NCBI RefSeq assembly: GCF_000940805.1
Contig: NZ_CP007142.1
Coordinates: 2,828,593-2,892,592 of the forward strand
Direction: 5' to 3'
Source of the DNA: Gynuella sunshinyii YC6258
GTDB lineage: Bacteria; Pseudomonadota; Gammaproteobacteria; Pseudomonadales; Natronospirillaceae
Length of the DNA: 64,000 bases
Part shown: positions 25,643 through 35,501 of the stretch, piece by piece
Layout of the letters: each line of letters starts with the position of its first letter
How positions within the stretch are numbered: the stretch's first letter is position 1
Position numbers and translations under genes: made by a program
Notes under the pieces: model-generated
Seen by the model: only the letters and a program-made list of their open reading frames with translations
What the model was told of the DNA's origin: nothing
Database searches by the model: none

Positions 25643-26008
25643 ATGAGTATCGGATATACATTAGTTAATAACTCAAGGAACGAGCAGATAACGTTCCTTC
25701 ACTTGCCAGTTAATACTTTGGGTGAGATTCAGGAGAACCCTGTCTCTTCCTATATGGTAGATTGGTACAGAAATCAGCACCCGTCTGATGATATCGAGTT
25801 TGTGTCTGACACGTATGATGACTGGCCGTTCTCAACTGGTGATCGCAGCAATATGAAAAACTATACCGATATCACTGACACAATAGTAAATGCCCTCATT
25901 GAACAGGGTGTAATTTTAGATAATGGGCTGGTTTGGCAAGATGAAGATGAACCAGATACGGTTTATATAAGAAATCTTGTACTAGCGGCCAAAACAGAAC
26001 AAGTTTAG
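25643..26008 (+). CDS. Cassette hypothetical protein, 121 aa
   Basis: Soluble acidic protein (MSIGYTLVNNSRNEQITF) with a DDWPFSTGDRSNMKNY block and QDEDEPDTVYI near the end. Occurs as a single cassette. Family not recognised. Confidence 0.6.
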   Translation: MSIGYTLVNNSRNEQITFLHLPVNTLGEIQENPVSSYMVDWYRNQHPSDDIEFVSDTYDDWPFSTGDRSNMKNYTDITDTIVNALIEQGVILDNGLVWQDEDEPDTVYIRNLVLAAKTEQV

Positions 26009-26052
26009 GCAATCGGATTGGCTTACAGTCAGCCGTTACTAAGGGCGTTAGC
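26003..26052 (+). other. Degenerate attC site 12
   Basis: The right end GGGCGTTAGC is intact and a GGATTGGCT / AGCCGTTAC-type arm pair is visible, but the left RYYYAAC box is absent. It may no longer recombine well. Confidence 0.5.
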
Positions 26053-26066
26053 GTGCAAAGGATATC

Positions 26067-26414
26067 GTGAAGCAATTTTCATTATTAATAGCAGTATTGC
26101 TTATCGGTTGCTCCCCATCATGGAGTGATGGCCCATACGAAGTCTATTTGATCAACGGTGTTAAAAGTCTTGGCTTTAGTGTCGGTGAAGGTGCATATAT
26201 AAGGCGTATTGATGAACCCATATTTATCAATGCAAATAAAAATTTCATTTCAGTGTATGCATGTCCTGAGAAATCATGTGCGTACTACTACATAGATCGA
26301 GACCAAGATCATAAGTTTGCTGACTCTACTGAATTTGTTTTTGGTCCATACACTAAAGAAGAGTTCTTAAAGTTGGGGCAAGAGTTATCGTTGCCAGAGC
26401 TTAGTGAGGAGTAG
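26067..26414 (+). CDS. Cassette-encoded lipoprotein, 115 aa
   Basis: GTG start at 26067 with signal peptide and lipobox LLIGC (Cys15). The mature part contains a Cys pair (YACPEKSCAYYY) and an acidic DRDQDHKF segment. Family unknown; +2 Ser predicts outer-membrane anchoring. Confidence 0.65.
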   Translation: MKQFSLLIAVLLIGCSPSWSDGPYEVYLINGVKSLGFSVGEGAYIRRIDEPIFINANKNFISVYACPEKSCAYYYIDRDQDHKFADSTEFVFGPYTKEEFLKLGQELSLPELSEE

Positions 26415-26420
26415 AACATG

Positions 26421-26492
26421 CTAACAAGTCAATTAACTACTCGCCTTCGGTGCCGGATGCAGCAAAGCTGCGCCGGTCATTGAGGCGTTAGC
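26421..26492 (+). other. attC site 13
   Basis: CTAACAAGTCAATTAACTAC to TTGAGGCGTTAGCC. Differs from attC site 2 (20167) at only a few positions, suggesting recent common origin of the two flanking cassettes. Confidence 0.8.
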
Positions 26493-26504
26493 CGGATAGA
26501 AGTC

Positions 26505-27101
26505 ATGAAGAAACTTATAGCAATTTCGCTGATTTTAATGTCGTCAATCGTAATGGCCGAGAACATTGGCTGGCGAGATCAAGCTGGGAATTCTGTTCCA
26601 AATACTGATGCCATGAAAAACATAAATGGTTTTGGTGGCTTGCTAGTTGTTACCCCAGATAAAGACTGGAAAGAAAAATGGAATACACCAGCCGAAAATA
26701 TCCCACACTTTAATAAAGCAAAAGATGTAGATTATGGTCAGGAGCTTACAGTCCTTATTTTCTTCTCAAACCCAAAAGCAGATGATAAAGGTCTAATTAA
26801 TATAACATGCGATATTCAGGTTGTACGCCCAGATGAAACGTATTCAGTTAATTCTAATGATGTAAATTGCGCAAACTGGCAAGCTCCACCAGATCAATAT
26901 AAATACAATCTTCAACTTACTCAGACAATTATTAGGTATGTTGGAGAACCGAGCGACTTACCAGGAACCTGGAAAGTTCTAATAAATCTAAAAGATAAAA
27001 ATTCTGGTATTGAAGTTCCCTTAAAAACAGAATTTCATCTCACCAAAAAATCGACTAACAAGTTAAAGCACTCGGATGGCGCAAGCGCCGCCGGTGTTTA
27101 A
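26505..27101 (+). CDS. Cassette-encoded periplasmic protein, 198 aa
   Basis: Cleavable signal peptide (MKKLIAISLILMSSIVMA, cut after VMA). The mature protein is beta-rich, with NITCDIQVVRPDETY and a late TGIEVPLK-like strand; two cysteines could pair. The reading frame passes through most of the following attC before stopping at 27099, adding a basic SNKLKHSDGAS-type tail. Function unknown. Confidence 0.65.
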   Translation: MKKLIAISLILMSSIVMAENIGWRDQAGNSVPNTDAMKNINGFGGLLVVTPDKDWKEKWNTPAENIPHFNKAKDVDYGQELTVLIFFSNPKADDKGLINITCDIQVVRPDETYSVNSNDVNCANWQAPPDQYKYNLQLTQTIIRYVGEPSDLPGTWKVLINLKDKNSGIEVPLKTEFHLTKKSTNKLKHSDGASAAGV

Positions 27102-27111
27102 GGCGTTATGT
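27055..27111 (+). other. attC site 14
   Basis: ACTAACAAGTTAAAGCACTC to TTTAAGGCGTTATG with GGCGCAAGCGCC as a perfect central stem. Confidence 0.8.
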
Positions 27112-27130
27112 AGCCGCATAAGGATCAGAG

Positions 27131-27424
27131 ATGAGCTTTAATATTGCCGTTATACCAATAATGATTCTTTTTGTTTTGGGAGTTGGCTCGATGTTTTTGG
27201 CAATAAACCTCTTATCAAAAGAAGTGTCGCGAGAAAAATTACATCAGGTCGATGATCTAAGCTCACTATGGAAAACTAGCTTTCCTCCAACTAAGGTGTT
27301 GACTGAGCGTGGTTTGAAAATACAAAAGTGGTATCGGGTATTTATAGTTCTATTAGTTCTTAGCACTACAGCCCTTGCTCTTTTTGTTACGGGATTTAGC
27401 AATGCACCAATTATTACTACCTAA
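27131..27424 (+). CDS. Cassette membrane protein, 97 aa
   Basis: Two membrane helices (residues 5-28 and 72-90) around a soluble loop with a basic stretch (TERGLKIQKWYRV). Last cassette of the first block. Family unknown. Confidence 0.6.
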   Translation: MSFNIAVIPIMILFVLGVGSMFLAINLLSKEVSREKLHQVDDLSSLWKTSFPPTKVLTERGLKIQKWYRVFIVLLVLSTTALALFVTGFSNAPIITT

Positions 27425-27474
27425 CAAATAAGGATATGTTGCGTGATAGCCACAGCATATCTCATTGTTGAACG
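27421..27474 (+). other. Truncated attC site 15
   Basis: CTAACAAATAAGGATATG and an opposing CAGCATATCTCATT arm, but the GCGTTA end is gone. Unrelated sequence leading to the IS91 remnant begins near 27475, so the array was cut here. Confidence 0.5.
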
Positions 27475-28270
27475 AGCCCGGCGAACTATTATTAATAGGC
27501 AATAAATTGTTTTTCAGCGGGAGTGATGACGCTTCTTTTTTACAGAGGCGTTTTTTCAGGGCGAGCGAGGGCCTCGCCCGGTAGGCGTTAAAAAAAACGC
27601 GGCTTTACATAGTGTGTCCGGTCCCTGCTGAAGTGAGTTTATGCTGTGGTATCTGTCGCTTCCTGCTGAGTGCTCAGTTATCCCTGCTGATTTTTAGGGG
27701 CCGCATGCCGATCACACGTATCGCCGCGCTGTAGTGTGGATAGGGCAGGCTTATCGTTTTTTCGGCAGTGGCTGCGGCCGTCGCACCCGAAACACCCACT
27801 GCAGAATGCGCAGGATTCTTTTCGCGTTGCCATGCAAAATCCGTAGTCCCGCGCTCGGCGAAACCCTTTGGGTAGACAATGCTGCAAAATCAATCCGATA
27901 AATGCCTCTCTTGTGACAGTGCGGGTTTGCCATTGCTGGGTCTGGGCATCGAGATAACGAAAGGTGCCGTGGTCGTCAACAATGTTGACGTTGCTGATAA
28001 CCCCGCGATACAGATAGCGGGATAAATACTGCAGCGCCTCCAACCCCTTGCCGACACATTTGCATTGCGCGATCCACGTTTTGGGTGTGTGGAAAGCCGA
28101 GAGATCGGCTTCAGCCAAAGGCCTTGGCCAGAGCGCGACCGTTAAGCAGATAGCGTCCGCGCACTTTGCGCCACTCCCGTTTAGCACTGTGCACTACCCG
28201 CCGGGCACGACCATATGAACATACGGGCGATAATCCAGGCGTCGGGTATGGGTATGGAGAACCGATGACG
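27475..28270 (-). pseudogene. IS91-family (Y2-transposase) remnant
   Basis: Several frames together read VLHTHTRRLDYRPYVHMVVP, then LQYLSRYLYRGVIS, then HCLPKGFRRARDYGF and LHGNAKRILRILQW. These are consecutive blocks of IS91/IS1294 transposases. At least two frameshifts (near 28190 and 27840) and a missing N-terminal zinc domain show it is dead. It ends the first cassette block. Confidence 0.8.
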
Positions 28271-28307
28271 CCAAGGTGTTTTGTCTGTTCAATGGTTTGG
28301 TGATTTT

Positions 28308-28870
28308 TTAAATATCTGTTGATTGTGTTACTCGGCTCCAGGCGGGGAGCATTCCTTAAGGCAGGCAGCAGTCTGTTAGATTCACTCGTGATTGATCATG
28401 TCATCACGCATTAGCTGAATTGTTTTACCTGAAAAGCTTCAGTGGTTGTACTGCAAAACAAGCTGAGTTTTCTTATGGTTATCTGGCTTAATGCTTTACC
28501 TTTGTTGCAATACGGTTGTACGAGCATACCGCCGATAAGATTTTTAAGTGACTGGTTGGTAAGACAAAAAAGGATTTTTATCATTTAAATAAAATGTTTT
28601 TATCATTCGTTAGTATGAAAACAATATTTACGTATCTCGTAATGTTACTTCTACAACTAGTGTTTTAGCGACATGTCAAAAAGTCGACGTGTTTTAGCCT
28701 TTTATTTTGAGTTGTCAGACATTTAGATTTATGTCATAAACAAATCAATACCGTGGCTTGTTATCTTGTTTTCTGCAGTGATCTCTTATGACAAATCACA
28801 TTTTGAAAAGGATGTCGGCTGAAAAGCGGAAGAAGGAATGATCAAAATTCTAAGTTGCCGTTTTTAGGCT
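28308..28870. repeat. Leader-upstream repeat C, copy 1
   Basis: About 560 bp clearly similar to 35502-36060 (shared starts ATCTGTTGATTGTGTTACTC). No ORF is conserved between the copies apart from a short MKTIFTYLV-like frame. It precedes leader copy B2. Possibly a decayed integrase-side flank. Confidence 0.6.
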
Positions 28871-29137
28871 TTGATTCATGAAAGTTACCTCCTTCGTCTT
28901 AAAAACTACTGTCGGTTAGCCGAAGTGAATTGGTTCTTGATGATAAAACAACTGTGCGAACAGTCGTGGGAAAAATCTTGTATTGGAGCGCGGTACACAT
29001 TTTTGAAAAGCCCTGACAATTTAAAGCTTAGAGGTATATCAAATCGGTTTTGGAGGGGAATCAAAAATATTGGAGAAAAGTTTAAAAAATTATCCTGCTA
29101 ATGAAGAAATACAAAAATAATAAATATGCAAACTAAT
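28871..29137. other. Insert absent from the second copy of repeat C
   Basis: About 260 bp present here but missing at the equivalent point (36061) of the other copy. It holds a 76-codon frame (28871-29101, ending IGEKFKKLSC) of unknown meaning. Confidence 0.35.
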
Positions 29138-29383
29138 TTGTTTCCGATCTTGGATAAACAGTGTTTATAAATAATACTGATTTTTTTTTGTAATGAACAT
29201 AATAAATCATCGAGATTTGGAGACTCAGTATCCAGATGTTCGCCGAATATCCGGCGAGTGAAATCGACTGGAGTGGGCTGTGTGCCTATGTTTATGGGGT
29301 TTTATGAGACTGAGCGGGTTTAGCTGATCAGGAAAGAGCGTCTCCTGGATATTTTATTAGCTGATGCAGAATAATTGTTAGAA
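29138..29383 (+). repeat. Integron leader copy B2
   Basis: Diverged copy of 19075-19312, ending AGAATAATTGTTAG next to cassette A copy 2. The LexA box is lost and the -35 is TCGACT. Confidence 0.6.
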
Positions 29384-29567
29384 TTGGTTCTTCAACCAAG
29401 TAAGTTACAATTTCAAGTTCCCGTGTCGTGACCAAATCCGCTACGGTGCCAAGGCAAAATCAGGCGGTATTCAATTTTTGTTTTGGGTACCAAGTTACCA
29501 GAGAATTGGCAATGTCCGGTGGTAATAGTTATTTAAAGTTCAGTGACATCCCGGTAATGCACAATTC
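29384..29567 (+). repeat. Repeated cassette A, copy 2 (truncated)
   Basis: Matches copy 1 up to the point CAATTCTAA, where MITE copy 2 has inserted exactly at the start of its attC site. Confidence 0.7.
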
Positions 29568-29569
29568 TA

Positions 29570-29710
29570 AAGGGCCTCTGAAAAACAGGAATAGTTTTGA
29601 TGCAGGCCAGTAAACCACTCGCAACTCCGCAGTTTACTGACGTAAATGAGGATGTGAGACAGGAGCTGACAATGTCCTGCGCGAAAATAGTCCATTTTTC
29701 AGGGGTTCCC
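29570..29710 (+). mobile_element. MITE copy 2
   Basis: 141 bp with ends AGGGCCTCTGAAAAAC and TTTTTCAGGGGTTCCC. The left flank is TA, the right TG. It interrupts the attC of cassette A copy 2. Confidence 0.8.
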
Positions 29711-29870
29711 TGGTCAATCCGGCAGCTTCAATCATCATATTCTCGTCGGGTTACAAGGAAACAGACCGAGTTCGGGAAATTAACAGCTCTGATTGGGGCC
29801 TCCAATGATAGTTTTGATTTAAAAAATACCCTTGGATAAACAGCCTCCAGCAAACCGATGCACAGTAAAA

Positions 29871-29921
29871 CTAACAAGGGTCAGCAGTATCGCTTCGTGT
29901 CCGTTGTCTTAAGCGTTAGGC
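29871..29921 (+). other. attC site 16
   Basis: CTAACAAGGGTCAGCAGTAT to GTCTTAAGCGTTAGG with CGCTTCGTG loop. The 160 bp between the MITE and this site hold no convincing gene. Confidence 0.75.
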
Positions 29922-29948
29922 CTATGATGGAATAAACGGAGAAATAAA

Positions 29949-31028
29949 ATGGCTAATAACTGTAAGATACAAAATTTCTTAATGTGCTTATTGGTAATTT
30001 GTTTTGCCTTACTTATAACGCTAAAGCCTGGCTCAGCAGAAGCCAGATCTGACGATATACTCAGCTTATCTAGCGGGGAGGGTACTGAGCGCCCTGATGG
30101 TGCAGATAAAATGGCAACCGAAGATCACATCGTCGCCATCGTGGAAGTTACATCCAGTGACTCAAAGGAGCCTTACTTATACACATTCATGGCTACAGCT
30201 GACGGTGCTTCTGGAGTTGTAGTCCAAGGGCATATGGATCTTCCGCAACCGCGTATGGACGAGGATGTCTGTCCTCTGCATACGTTCCTCAAAATTGCGA
30301 ATGGCGAAGCAATCGTGCCCCCTCAACTCATTACTTCCTGTGCTGATGATCTCAAGCTATTTGGGCGTGAAGATTTAGATTTCCGCGCTCGTGAGATTCG
30401 GGTTGACGAGTTACGTGATGACAGGTTGGGGGGCGTTACCTATGCATCCGCCGCCATGAGCGCCGGATACTGTAGCGGTGGTGATGGCGGAAAGAGTGCT
30501 TTTATCAACCAACGATGCTCCGACATTAATAGTCGTGTCAACAATACAACGTCTACCTACGGTATAGGGTGGGGGCAGTGCGCAATCTATACGGATAACG
30601 ATGGTACGCTGAACAAAAAAGCACGATGTGACTCGCATGTCACGGGTGGATGGCTGCAGCTAACCTCGTCCTTATCGATCTTCCCCACCTCGGGCTTTGC
30701 CGGGTTTACTACCAAGACTCGCTGGCAGGTGGCGGCTTGTGTTCAGCCGCTGGAAATCAAGTGGAAACAACGGTTTCACACGACGCAGTCTTTTCCGGCT
30801 AACTGGTATCACTTCGCAAACTTGCAGCCGAACAACTGGGCTGTTATGACGCTATACGCGGGTACTGCCTCCACCGACTACCTCTGTACTGGCGGGAACT
30901 GCTGGACTACCAGGGATTTCCGAGTGGCGATTGATCAGGAGCCCGGTGATGGACGCTTTAGAGCAGCAAATGGCTGGGCAGCCATGCAAGGTAAGGCGAC
31001 CAGCGAAGAATGCAATCTGGGGCTCTAG
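29949..31028 (+). CDS. Cassette-encoded secreted protein, 359 aa
   Basis: Signal peptide (residues 1-33: NFLMCLLVICFALLITL then SAEARS). The mature part has about ten cysteines, NTTSTYGIGWGQC, and a Trp/Tyr-rich C-terminal half (FPANWYHFANLQPNNW). It is unusually long for a cassette and not a family I recognise. Higher G+C than neighbours suggests a different origin. Export to periplasm or beyond is likely. Confidence 0.65.
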   Translation: MANNCKIQNFLMCLLVICFALLITLKPGSAEARSDDILSLSSGEGTERPDGADKMATEDHIVAIVEVTSSDSKEPYLYTFMATADGASGVVVQGHMDLPQPRMDEDVCPLHTFLKIANGEAIVPPQLITSCADDLKLFGREDLDFRAREIRVDELRDDRLGGVTYASAAMSAGYCSGGDGGKSAFINQRCSDINSRVNNTTSTYGIGWGQCAIYTDNDGTLNKKARCDSHVTGGWLQLTSSLSIFPTSGFAGFTTKTRWQVAACVQPLEIKWKQRFHTTQSFPANWYHFANLQPNNWAVMTLYAGTASTDYLCTGGNCWTTRDFRVAIDQEPGDGRFRAANGWAAMQGKATSEECNLGL

Positions 31029-31169
31029 TGGGCCATATGGTTAATAAGATAACCTTGTCTGACTCGATATCATTTGCATTATCGCCGTTATGACTGAAAA
31101 CAACCTGACTCTATCAAGCCAGGATTCTGCGACCCTGAAAGAGGGGGGCGCAGCGCATCCCTCCCTGAG

Positions 31170-32130
31170 GGGCAGGTGACACGAGCAAAGATCATTCTTA
31201 CGTTTTCAGAAGGGATCGCTGTCCCGGAAATTTCAGCTACTGAAATAGTTTCACGCAAAACAATCTATAAGTGGAAAGTCGATATTTTGAAGAGGGGACG
31301 GATGGGTTACTTGATCAAACAAGACCTGGCGGCCCCTCAGTGATTACTAATGATGTCGTGAACCGTGATTTAAAGTTAACGACAGAGCGCATACCCCATA
31401 AATCCTCGCATTGAAACGTGGCTCTAGTGGCAAAGTACGCTGGCATCACTACATGACAGGTTCGTCAAATCAGACAGGCTGCTGATTTAAAACCTCAACC
31501 ATTAAAGTCTTTCAAGATCAGTAATGATCCGGATTTCGCTGAGAAGGTGGTGGATGTCGTTGGCCTGTATATGGGTCCTTCCGACAATGCTCTGGTATTG
31601 AATGTTGACGAGAAAACACAAATTCAGGTTTTGGACCGAACCCAACCAGGCTTGCCGCTGTCACCAGGTCATGTTGGAAGCGACACTCACGACTACAAGC
31701 GAAACGGAGCAGCGGCTCTCTATGCGGCTTTTAACATTTTGACAGGAGAACTGATTGGGCGGGTGGAAAAGCAAACCCGATCAAAAGAGTTCCTGGCATT
31801 TTTAAAGCAGATAGAGAGAAGAAAACACCAAGGATAAAGACCTGCATATCGTGCTGGATAATCCCAGTGCTCACAGACAAAAGGGGTCAAAGCGTAGTTG
31901 GACAAGCACCCACGGATCCACTTTCACCTTACGCCTGCAAGTGCGCAGTAGAGGGGTGGTTTGCTCAACTTGAACGACGGGCACTTTACCGAGGCGTTTT
32001 CAGTAATGTGGCGGACCTGAAAAAGGAGTTGAAGCGATTTATCCGTTTCCACAACAGCGACCTGGTCAGCCGTTCAGGTGGACAAAGAACGCCGAGACGA
32101 TTTTGGCTAAGGTACAGCGTGCCAAAAAAG
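31170..32130 (+). pseudogene. IS630-family transposase remnant
   Basis: Broken frames read LTFSEGIAVPEISATEIVS-like HTH sequence, then VLNVDEKTQIQVLDRTQPG with the first catalytic Asp region, then FLKQIERR, and a C-terminal FIRFHNSDLVS block. Several frameshifts and stops lie between 31290 and 31920. The block order fits IS630. Confidence 0.75.
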
Positions 32131-32147
32131 TGTTACCTAAATAGCCG

Positions 32148-32350
32148 CAGTTTCCGTGTCGTGGCTATATCCGCGACGGTGCGAAGGCAAAATCAGGTGG
32201 CATTCAACGTTTGTGTTTGTTGCCAAGTTACCAGAGAATTGGCAATGTCCGATGGTAATGGTTATTTAAAGTTCGGTGACTTTCCGGTCATGCACAATTC
32301 AGGCAATATAAAGCTACGGACCACTTCGTGTTCGTAGTTTCAGGCGTTAT
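32148..32350 (+). repeat. Repeated cassette A, copy 3
   Basis: Lacks the first 25 bp of copy 1. The attC (32300-32350) has GGCGTTATAAA but the left TAAC box has become CAGGCAAT, so it is degenerate. Confidence 0.65.
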
Positions 32351-32368
32351 AAATCATAGAGTCGAGCA

Positions 32369-32890
32369 ATGTTTAAAAATCTTTTCAGAAAAGAAAAACC
32401 TCGAGTATTTCTAGGGAACCTGGCTGTTGTACCCAGAACAGGCATTAAAAAACACTTTGATCAATGGGGCGCTTTTGAAAGTACAGACCTTGATAGTAGT
32501 TTAAGCATGAATTTGAAGTCCATTTTTTCACTTCCGTTAGCAAGTGAGGTCGATTCACCAAGAAAAACTGATTTAGTCATTGATGTTGTTGTTACTAAAT
32601 TCCAAGCGGGTGAAGCACTTGGGTGTACAGCAGGTGATTTTGGCTTTCCGGTCATGTGGCGCCCAAAAGTTTCTGTGAGTTCACGTCTTTACTATTTAGT
32701 CTCAGGTGCGACAAAGTCTACCTTTTCTCAAACCGAAAAAATGAGCTTAACTCAATATTTAAATCGGATATTTAGTTGGAGAGCTTTTTGGCGTTTTCGC
32801 CCTATATTTGACTCCAAAGATCTCGAATATCTTCTATACCAAGCTTGTAATAAGTTATTACTAAAAATAAAGCAGAAATATGATTTATAA
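32369..32890 (+). CDS. Cassette hypothetical protein, 173 aa
   Basis: Soluble protein (MFKNLFRKEKPRVFLGN), with KTDLVIDVVVTKFQ strand and a basic, aromatic C-terminal half. ATG 32369 follows GAGTCGAGCA. No family recognised. A decayed attC-like stretch (ATAACAAAAAATTAAAATTG) overlaps its stop. Confidence 0.6.
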   Translation: MFKNLFRKEKPRVFLGNLAVVPRTGIKKHFDQWGAFESTDLDSSLSMNLKSIFSLPLASEVDSPRKTDLVIDVVVTKFQAGEALGCTAGDFGFPVMWRPKVSVSSRLYYLVSGATKSTFSQTEKMSLTQYLNRIFSWRAFWRFRPIFDSKDLEYLLYQACNKLLLKIKQKYDL

Positions 32891-33064
32891 CAAAAAATTA
32901 AAATTGCTCATTATTGTGCGTGGTACTGCGCTGCCGCGCAGCATTTTTTTGTTAACGAAATTATGGCAGCAACATAACAGGACACCCATCTTAACTATTG
33001 ATATTCACGCCAACAGCCGGCATTATCCGATACTGTATATTTATCAGTATAAAGATGTATGATC

Positions 33065-33193
33065 ATGACCCGATCAAGGAAGTCGCAAATCTCCCTTGAA
33101 GCCACGCCTTATTATCATTGTGTTTCCCGTTGTGTCCGTCGGGCGTTTCTTTGCACAAACGTGCTATCTCTGCTTGAGCTGATACGCAATTAG
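33065..33193 (+). pseudogene. IS200-like/RAYT transposase, N-terminal remnant
   Basis: ATG 33065 reads [20 protein letters not shown], then [10 protein letters not shown], the invariant start of Y1 REP-associated tyrosine transposases. After about 32 residues the match ends and a TAG follows, so the HUH core is missing. A GGACACCCAT motif stands 85 bp upstream. Confidence 0.75.
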
Positions 33194-33333
33194 ACAAAAA
33201 AGAAGTTACAAACAATTGAAAATACCGTTTTCAAATAGAATTGAATCTTAGCTATTAAAAATAGTAGCCAACTTTTGTTGGCCACTAAACCAAAATGATT
33301 TTACTGCTATTCCTTCTGGATGTGACCCTCCTA

Positions 33334-34053
33334 TTACCAGGGAATCATCCCCCCCTCCGTCAGAAACATCCCTGTTTGAACACTACTTTTGTTAACTGCC
33401 ATTTCAACCGCAATAACAGCACCTTGTTCCACGGTTCTTGGGGCATCTCGTCCTCCTAGGTCAGTCGCAACCCAGCCAGGACTTACAGAGTTAACACAAA
33501 AATCTTCATTTCTCAGTTCTTTGGCGAGCAACACAGTAAACATATTCAAAGCAGCTTTAGAAGCATTGTACGCAAAAGGAGTTGTACTATGAAACGGCCA
33601 AGAAGGATCTCCATGCATCGTCATCGAAGCTAGCCCAGTGGAGACATTAACTATCGTTTTGTGCGAACCTTTTCTTAATAGAGGCAACATCTTCTGAGTC
33701 ACCATCACGGTGCCATAAAAGTTTGTTTCAAAGGTATTTTTTAGAGTTGATGTACTCACTTTCGATGCATTCTCATAGCCTTCAATCATCCCTGCGTTAT
33801 TCACTAATCCATCTAAGTGGCCGCTATCTCTATCAATAAACAATACAGCATCATCAATACTCTGTTCATTATTTAAGTCCAAATGGACAAATCGAACGTC
33901 TCCTGCACTTTGTAATTCAGTTGCCGTATTCATACCCGCACCAACATTTCGTGCACCAACATACACTCTATGCCCATGCTCAGCGATTTGTTTTACTATT
34001 TGCTTTCCGATGCCTTTGTTACCACCAGTAACTAAGAATATTTTTTGTTCCAT
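33334..34053 (-). CDS. Short-chain dehydrogenase/reductase
   Basis: 239 residues from the ATG at 34053 with GAGGAAGAATC upstream. Rossmann motif TGGNKGIG at residues 8-15, NNAG near 90, catalytic Ser in NVSTG and Tyr/Lys in FAYNASK. NAD(P)(H)-dependent oxidoreductase of unknown substrate. Divergent from a LysR gene 99 bp away, the usual regulator-enzyme pairing. Confidence 0.85.
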   Translation of the reverse strand: MEQKIFLVTGGNKGIGKQIVKQIAEHGHRVYVGARNVGAGMNTATELQSAGDVRFVHLDLNNEQSIDDAVLFIDRDSGHLDGLVNNAGMIEGYENASKVSTSTLKNTFETNFYGTVMVTQKMLPLLRKGSHKTIVNVSTGLASMTMHGDPSWPFHSTTPFAYNASKAALNMFTVLLAKELRNEDFCVNSVSPGWVATDLGGRDAPRTVEQGAVIAVEMAVNKSSVQTGMFLTEGGMIPW

Positions 34054-34152
34054 GATTCTTCCTCGTTCTACTAAAAGTAAAACCAGCATAACCATTACTA
34101 TTAATACTAAAAATAGCTATAATTTGTATAGATAATACAGTTGGGAGAAATA

Positions 34153-35037
34153 ATGTCTTTACCTCCAATACACGAGCTACAAGCTTTCCAAAAAGTAGCT
34201 CAGTATTTAAATTTTAAGAAAGCAGCTGATTCTGTGAGTATAACCCCATCAACCCTCAGCCACTTGATCAAGTCTCTTGAAAACAGGTTACACATTCGGT
34301 TGTTTAATAGAACAACACGCAGCGTGTCACTTACAGATGAAGGACTCGACTTCTTTACACAGATAAATCCGGTATTGAGTGATCTAAAACAAGCTGTAGA
34401 TAAAGTCGGAAGTACACGAAACGAAACTCAAGGCACTGTTCGAATAAGTGTAAATGAAGTCGCCGCACCTATTATTCTAGATAGGCTCGGGGCTGATTTT
34501 AGACAACGATTTCCGGATGTAAAAATAGATTTAATTGTTGAAAATCGATTTATTGATATTGTCTCTGAAGGGTTCGATGCTGGAGTTCGCTTGAGAGACA
34601 AAGTACCAGAAGACATGGTTGCTATTCCTATATTGAATAATTTTCGTTTTGTTACTGTTGCTTCTCAAGCGTATATCAATGACTTTGGTATACCAGAGAC
34701 TCCTGAGGAGTTACTCAATCACAATTGCATTGGCTTTCAATTTCAAAGTGGTCGACGGCATGAATGGGAATTTCAGCAGGGCACGAAGTCAATTACACTT
34801 GATGTAAAAGGCACCCTAACAACTAATAGTCCAGCGATTCTTTGTAAGGCTGCTAAAAATAGCTTTGGAATTGCGATGATCGCTGAATCACTGATATATA
34901 AAGAACTTGATTCAAACGAACTTGTTATGATTCTCGATGATTGGGCACTCGATTGGCCTAGCCTCTATCTTTATTTCCCCAAAAATCGACACATGGCGCC
35001 AGCGCTTAGAACGGTAATAGACGAATTAAAACTCTAA
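34153..35037 (+). CDS. LysR-family regulator
   Basis: 294 residues from ATG 34153 (GGGAGAAATA ribosome site); the upstream TTG 34141 is less likely. N-terminal winged helix LQAFQKVAQYLNFKKAADSV and SPSTLSHLIKSLENRL-type segment, then the periplasmic-binding-like effector domain (residues 90-290). It likely controls the divergent SDR gene; the 99-bp gap contains the shared operator. Confidence 0.85.
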   Translation: MSLPPIHELQAFQKVAQYLNFKKAADSVSITPSTLSHLIKSLENRLHIRLFNRTTRSVSLTDEGLDFFTQINPVLSDLKQAVDKVGSTRNETQGTVRISVNEVAAPIILDRLGADFRQRFPDVKIDLIVENRFIDIVSEGFDAGVRLRDKVPEDMVAIPILNNFRFVTVASQAYINDFGIPETPEELLNHNCIGFQFQSGRRHEWEFQQGTKSITLDVKGTLTTNSPAILCKAAKNSFGIAMIAESLIYKELDSNELVMILDDWALDWPSLYLYFPKNRHMAPALRTVIDELKL

Positions 35038-35357
35038 ATCTAACACGTCGTGAAGAAGTCTGGGTCTACTTACTGCCTGTTATTAGTCTTTGCATATTAA
35101 AAATTAACCCTTTGCCGCCATTCAAGCTCCGACGAATAAACCATTTTGGGGCATAACTGTGTCAGCCGAGATCTCGCTGACACATTGATGGACAGAACCT
35201 CCTTAGAGTTTCTACTTAATTTAACAAACCACAAATTACTGTATGTATCGATAACTAATGATAAGTGATCAAATATTCGACTGTACTTTGTCCTGAACCC
35301 TATTTTGCTTTAAAACATAACAGGACACCCATCTTAACTACTTTTTGATAGAAACTA
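35038..35357. other. Intergenic region with junction motif
   Basis: No gene seen. It contains AACAGGACACCCATCTTAAC at about 35321, identical to 32977 before the RAYT remnant. Confidence 0.4.
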
Positions 35358-35498
35358 AGGGATCTCTGAAAAATGGTCTATTTTCGCGCAGGACGCTGTC
35401 AGCTCCTGTCTCACATCCTCATTTACGTCAGTAAACTGTGGTGTTGCGAGTGGTTTACTGGCCTGCATCAAAACTATTCCTATTTTTCAGAGGCCCCT
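35358..35498 (-). mobile_element. MITE copy 3 (inverted)
   Basis: 141 bp, reverse orientation to copies 1 and 2, flanked by perfect TA (35356-35357, 35499-35500). Ends AGGGATCTCTGAAAAA and TTTTTCAGAGGCCCCT. Confidence 0.85.
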
Positions 35499-35501
35499 TA
35501 G

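Noticed and set aside
19811-27111. Regularly spaced palindromic repeats resembling a CRISPR array
   Set aside because: Spacing is gene-sized, repeats differ in sequence and end in GCGTTA; they are attC sites, not CRISPR repeats.
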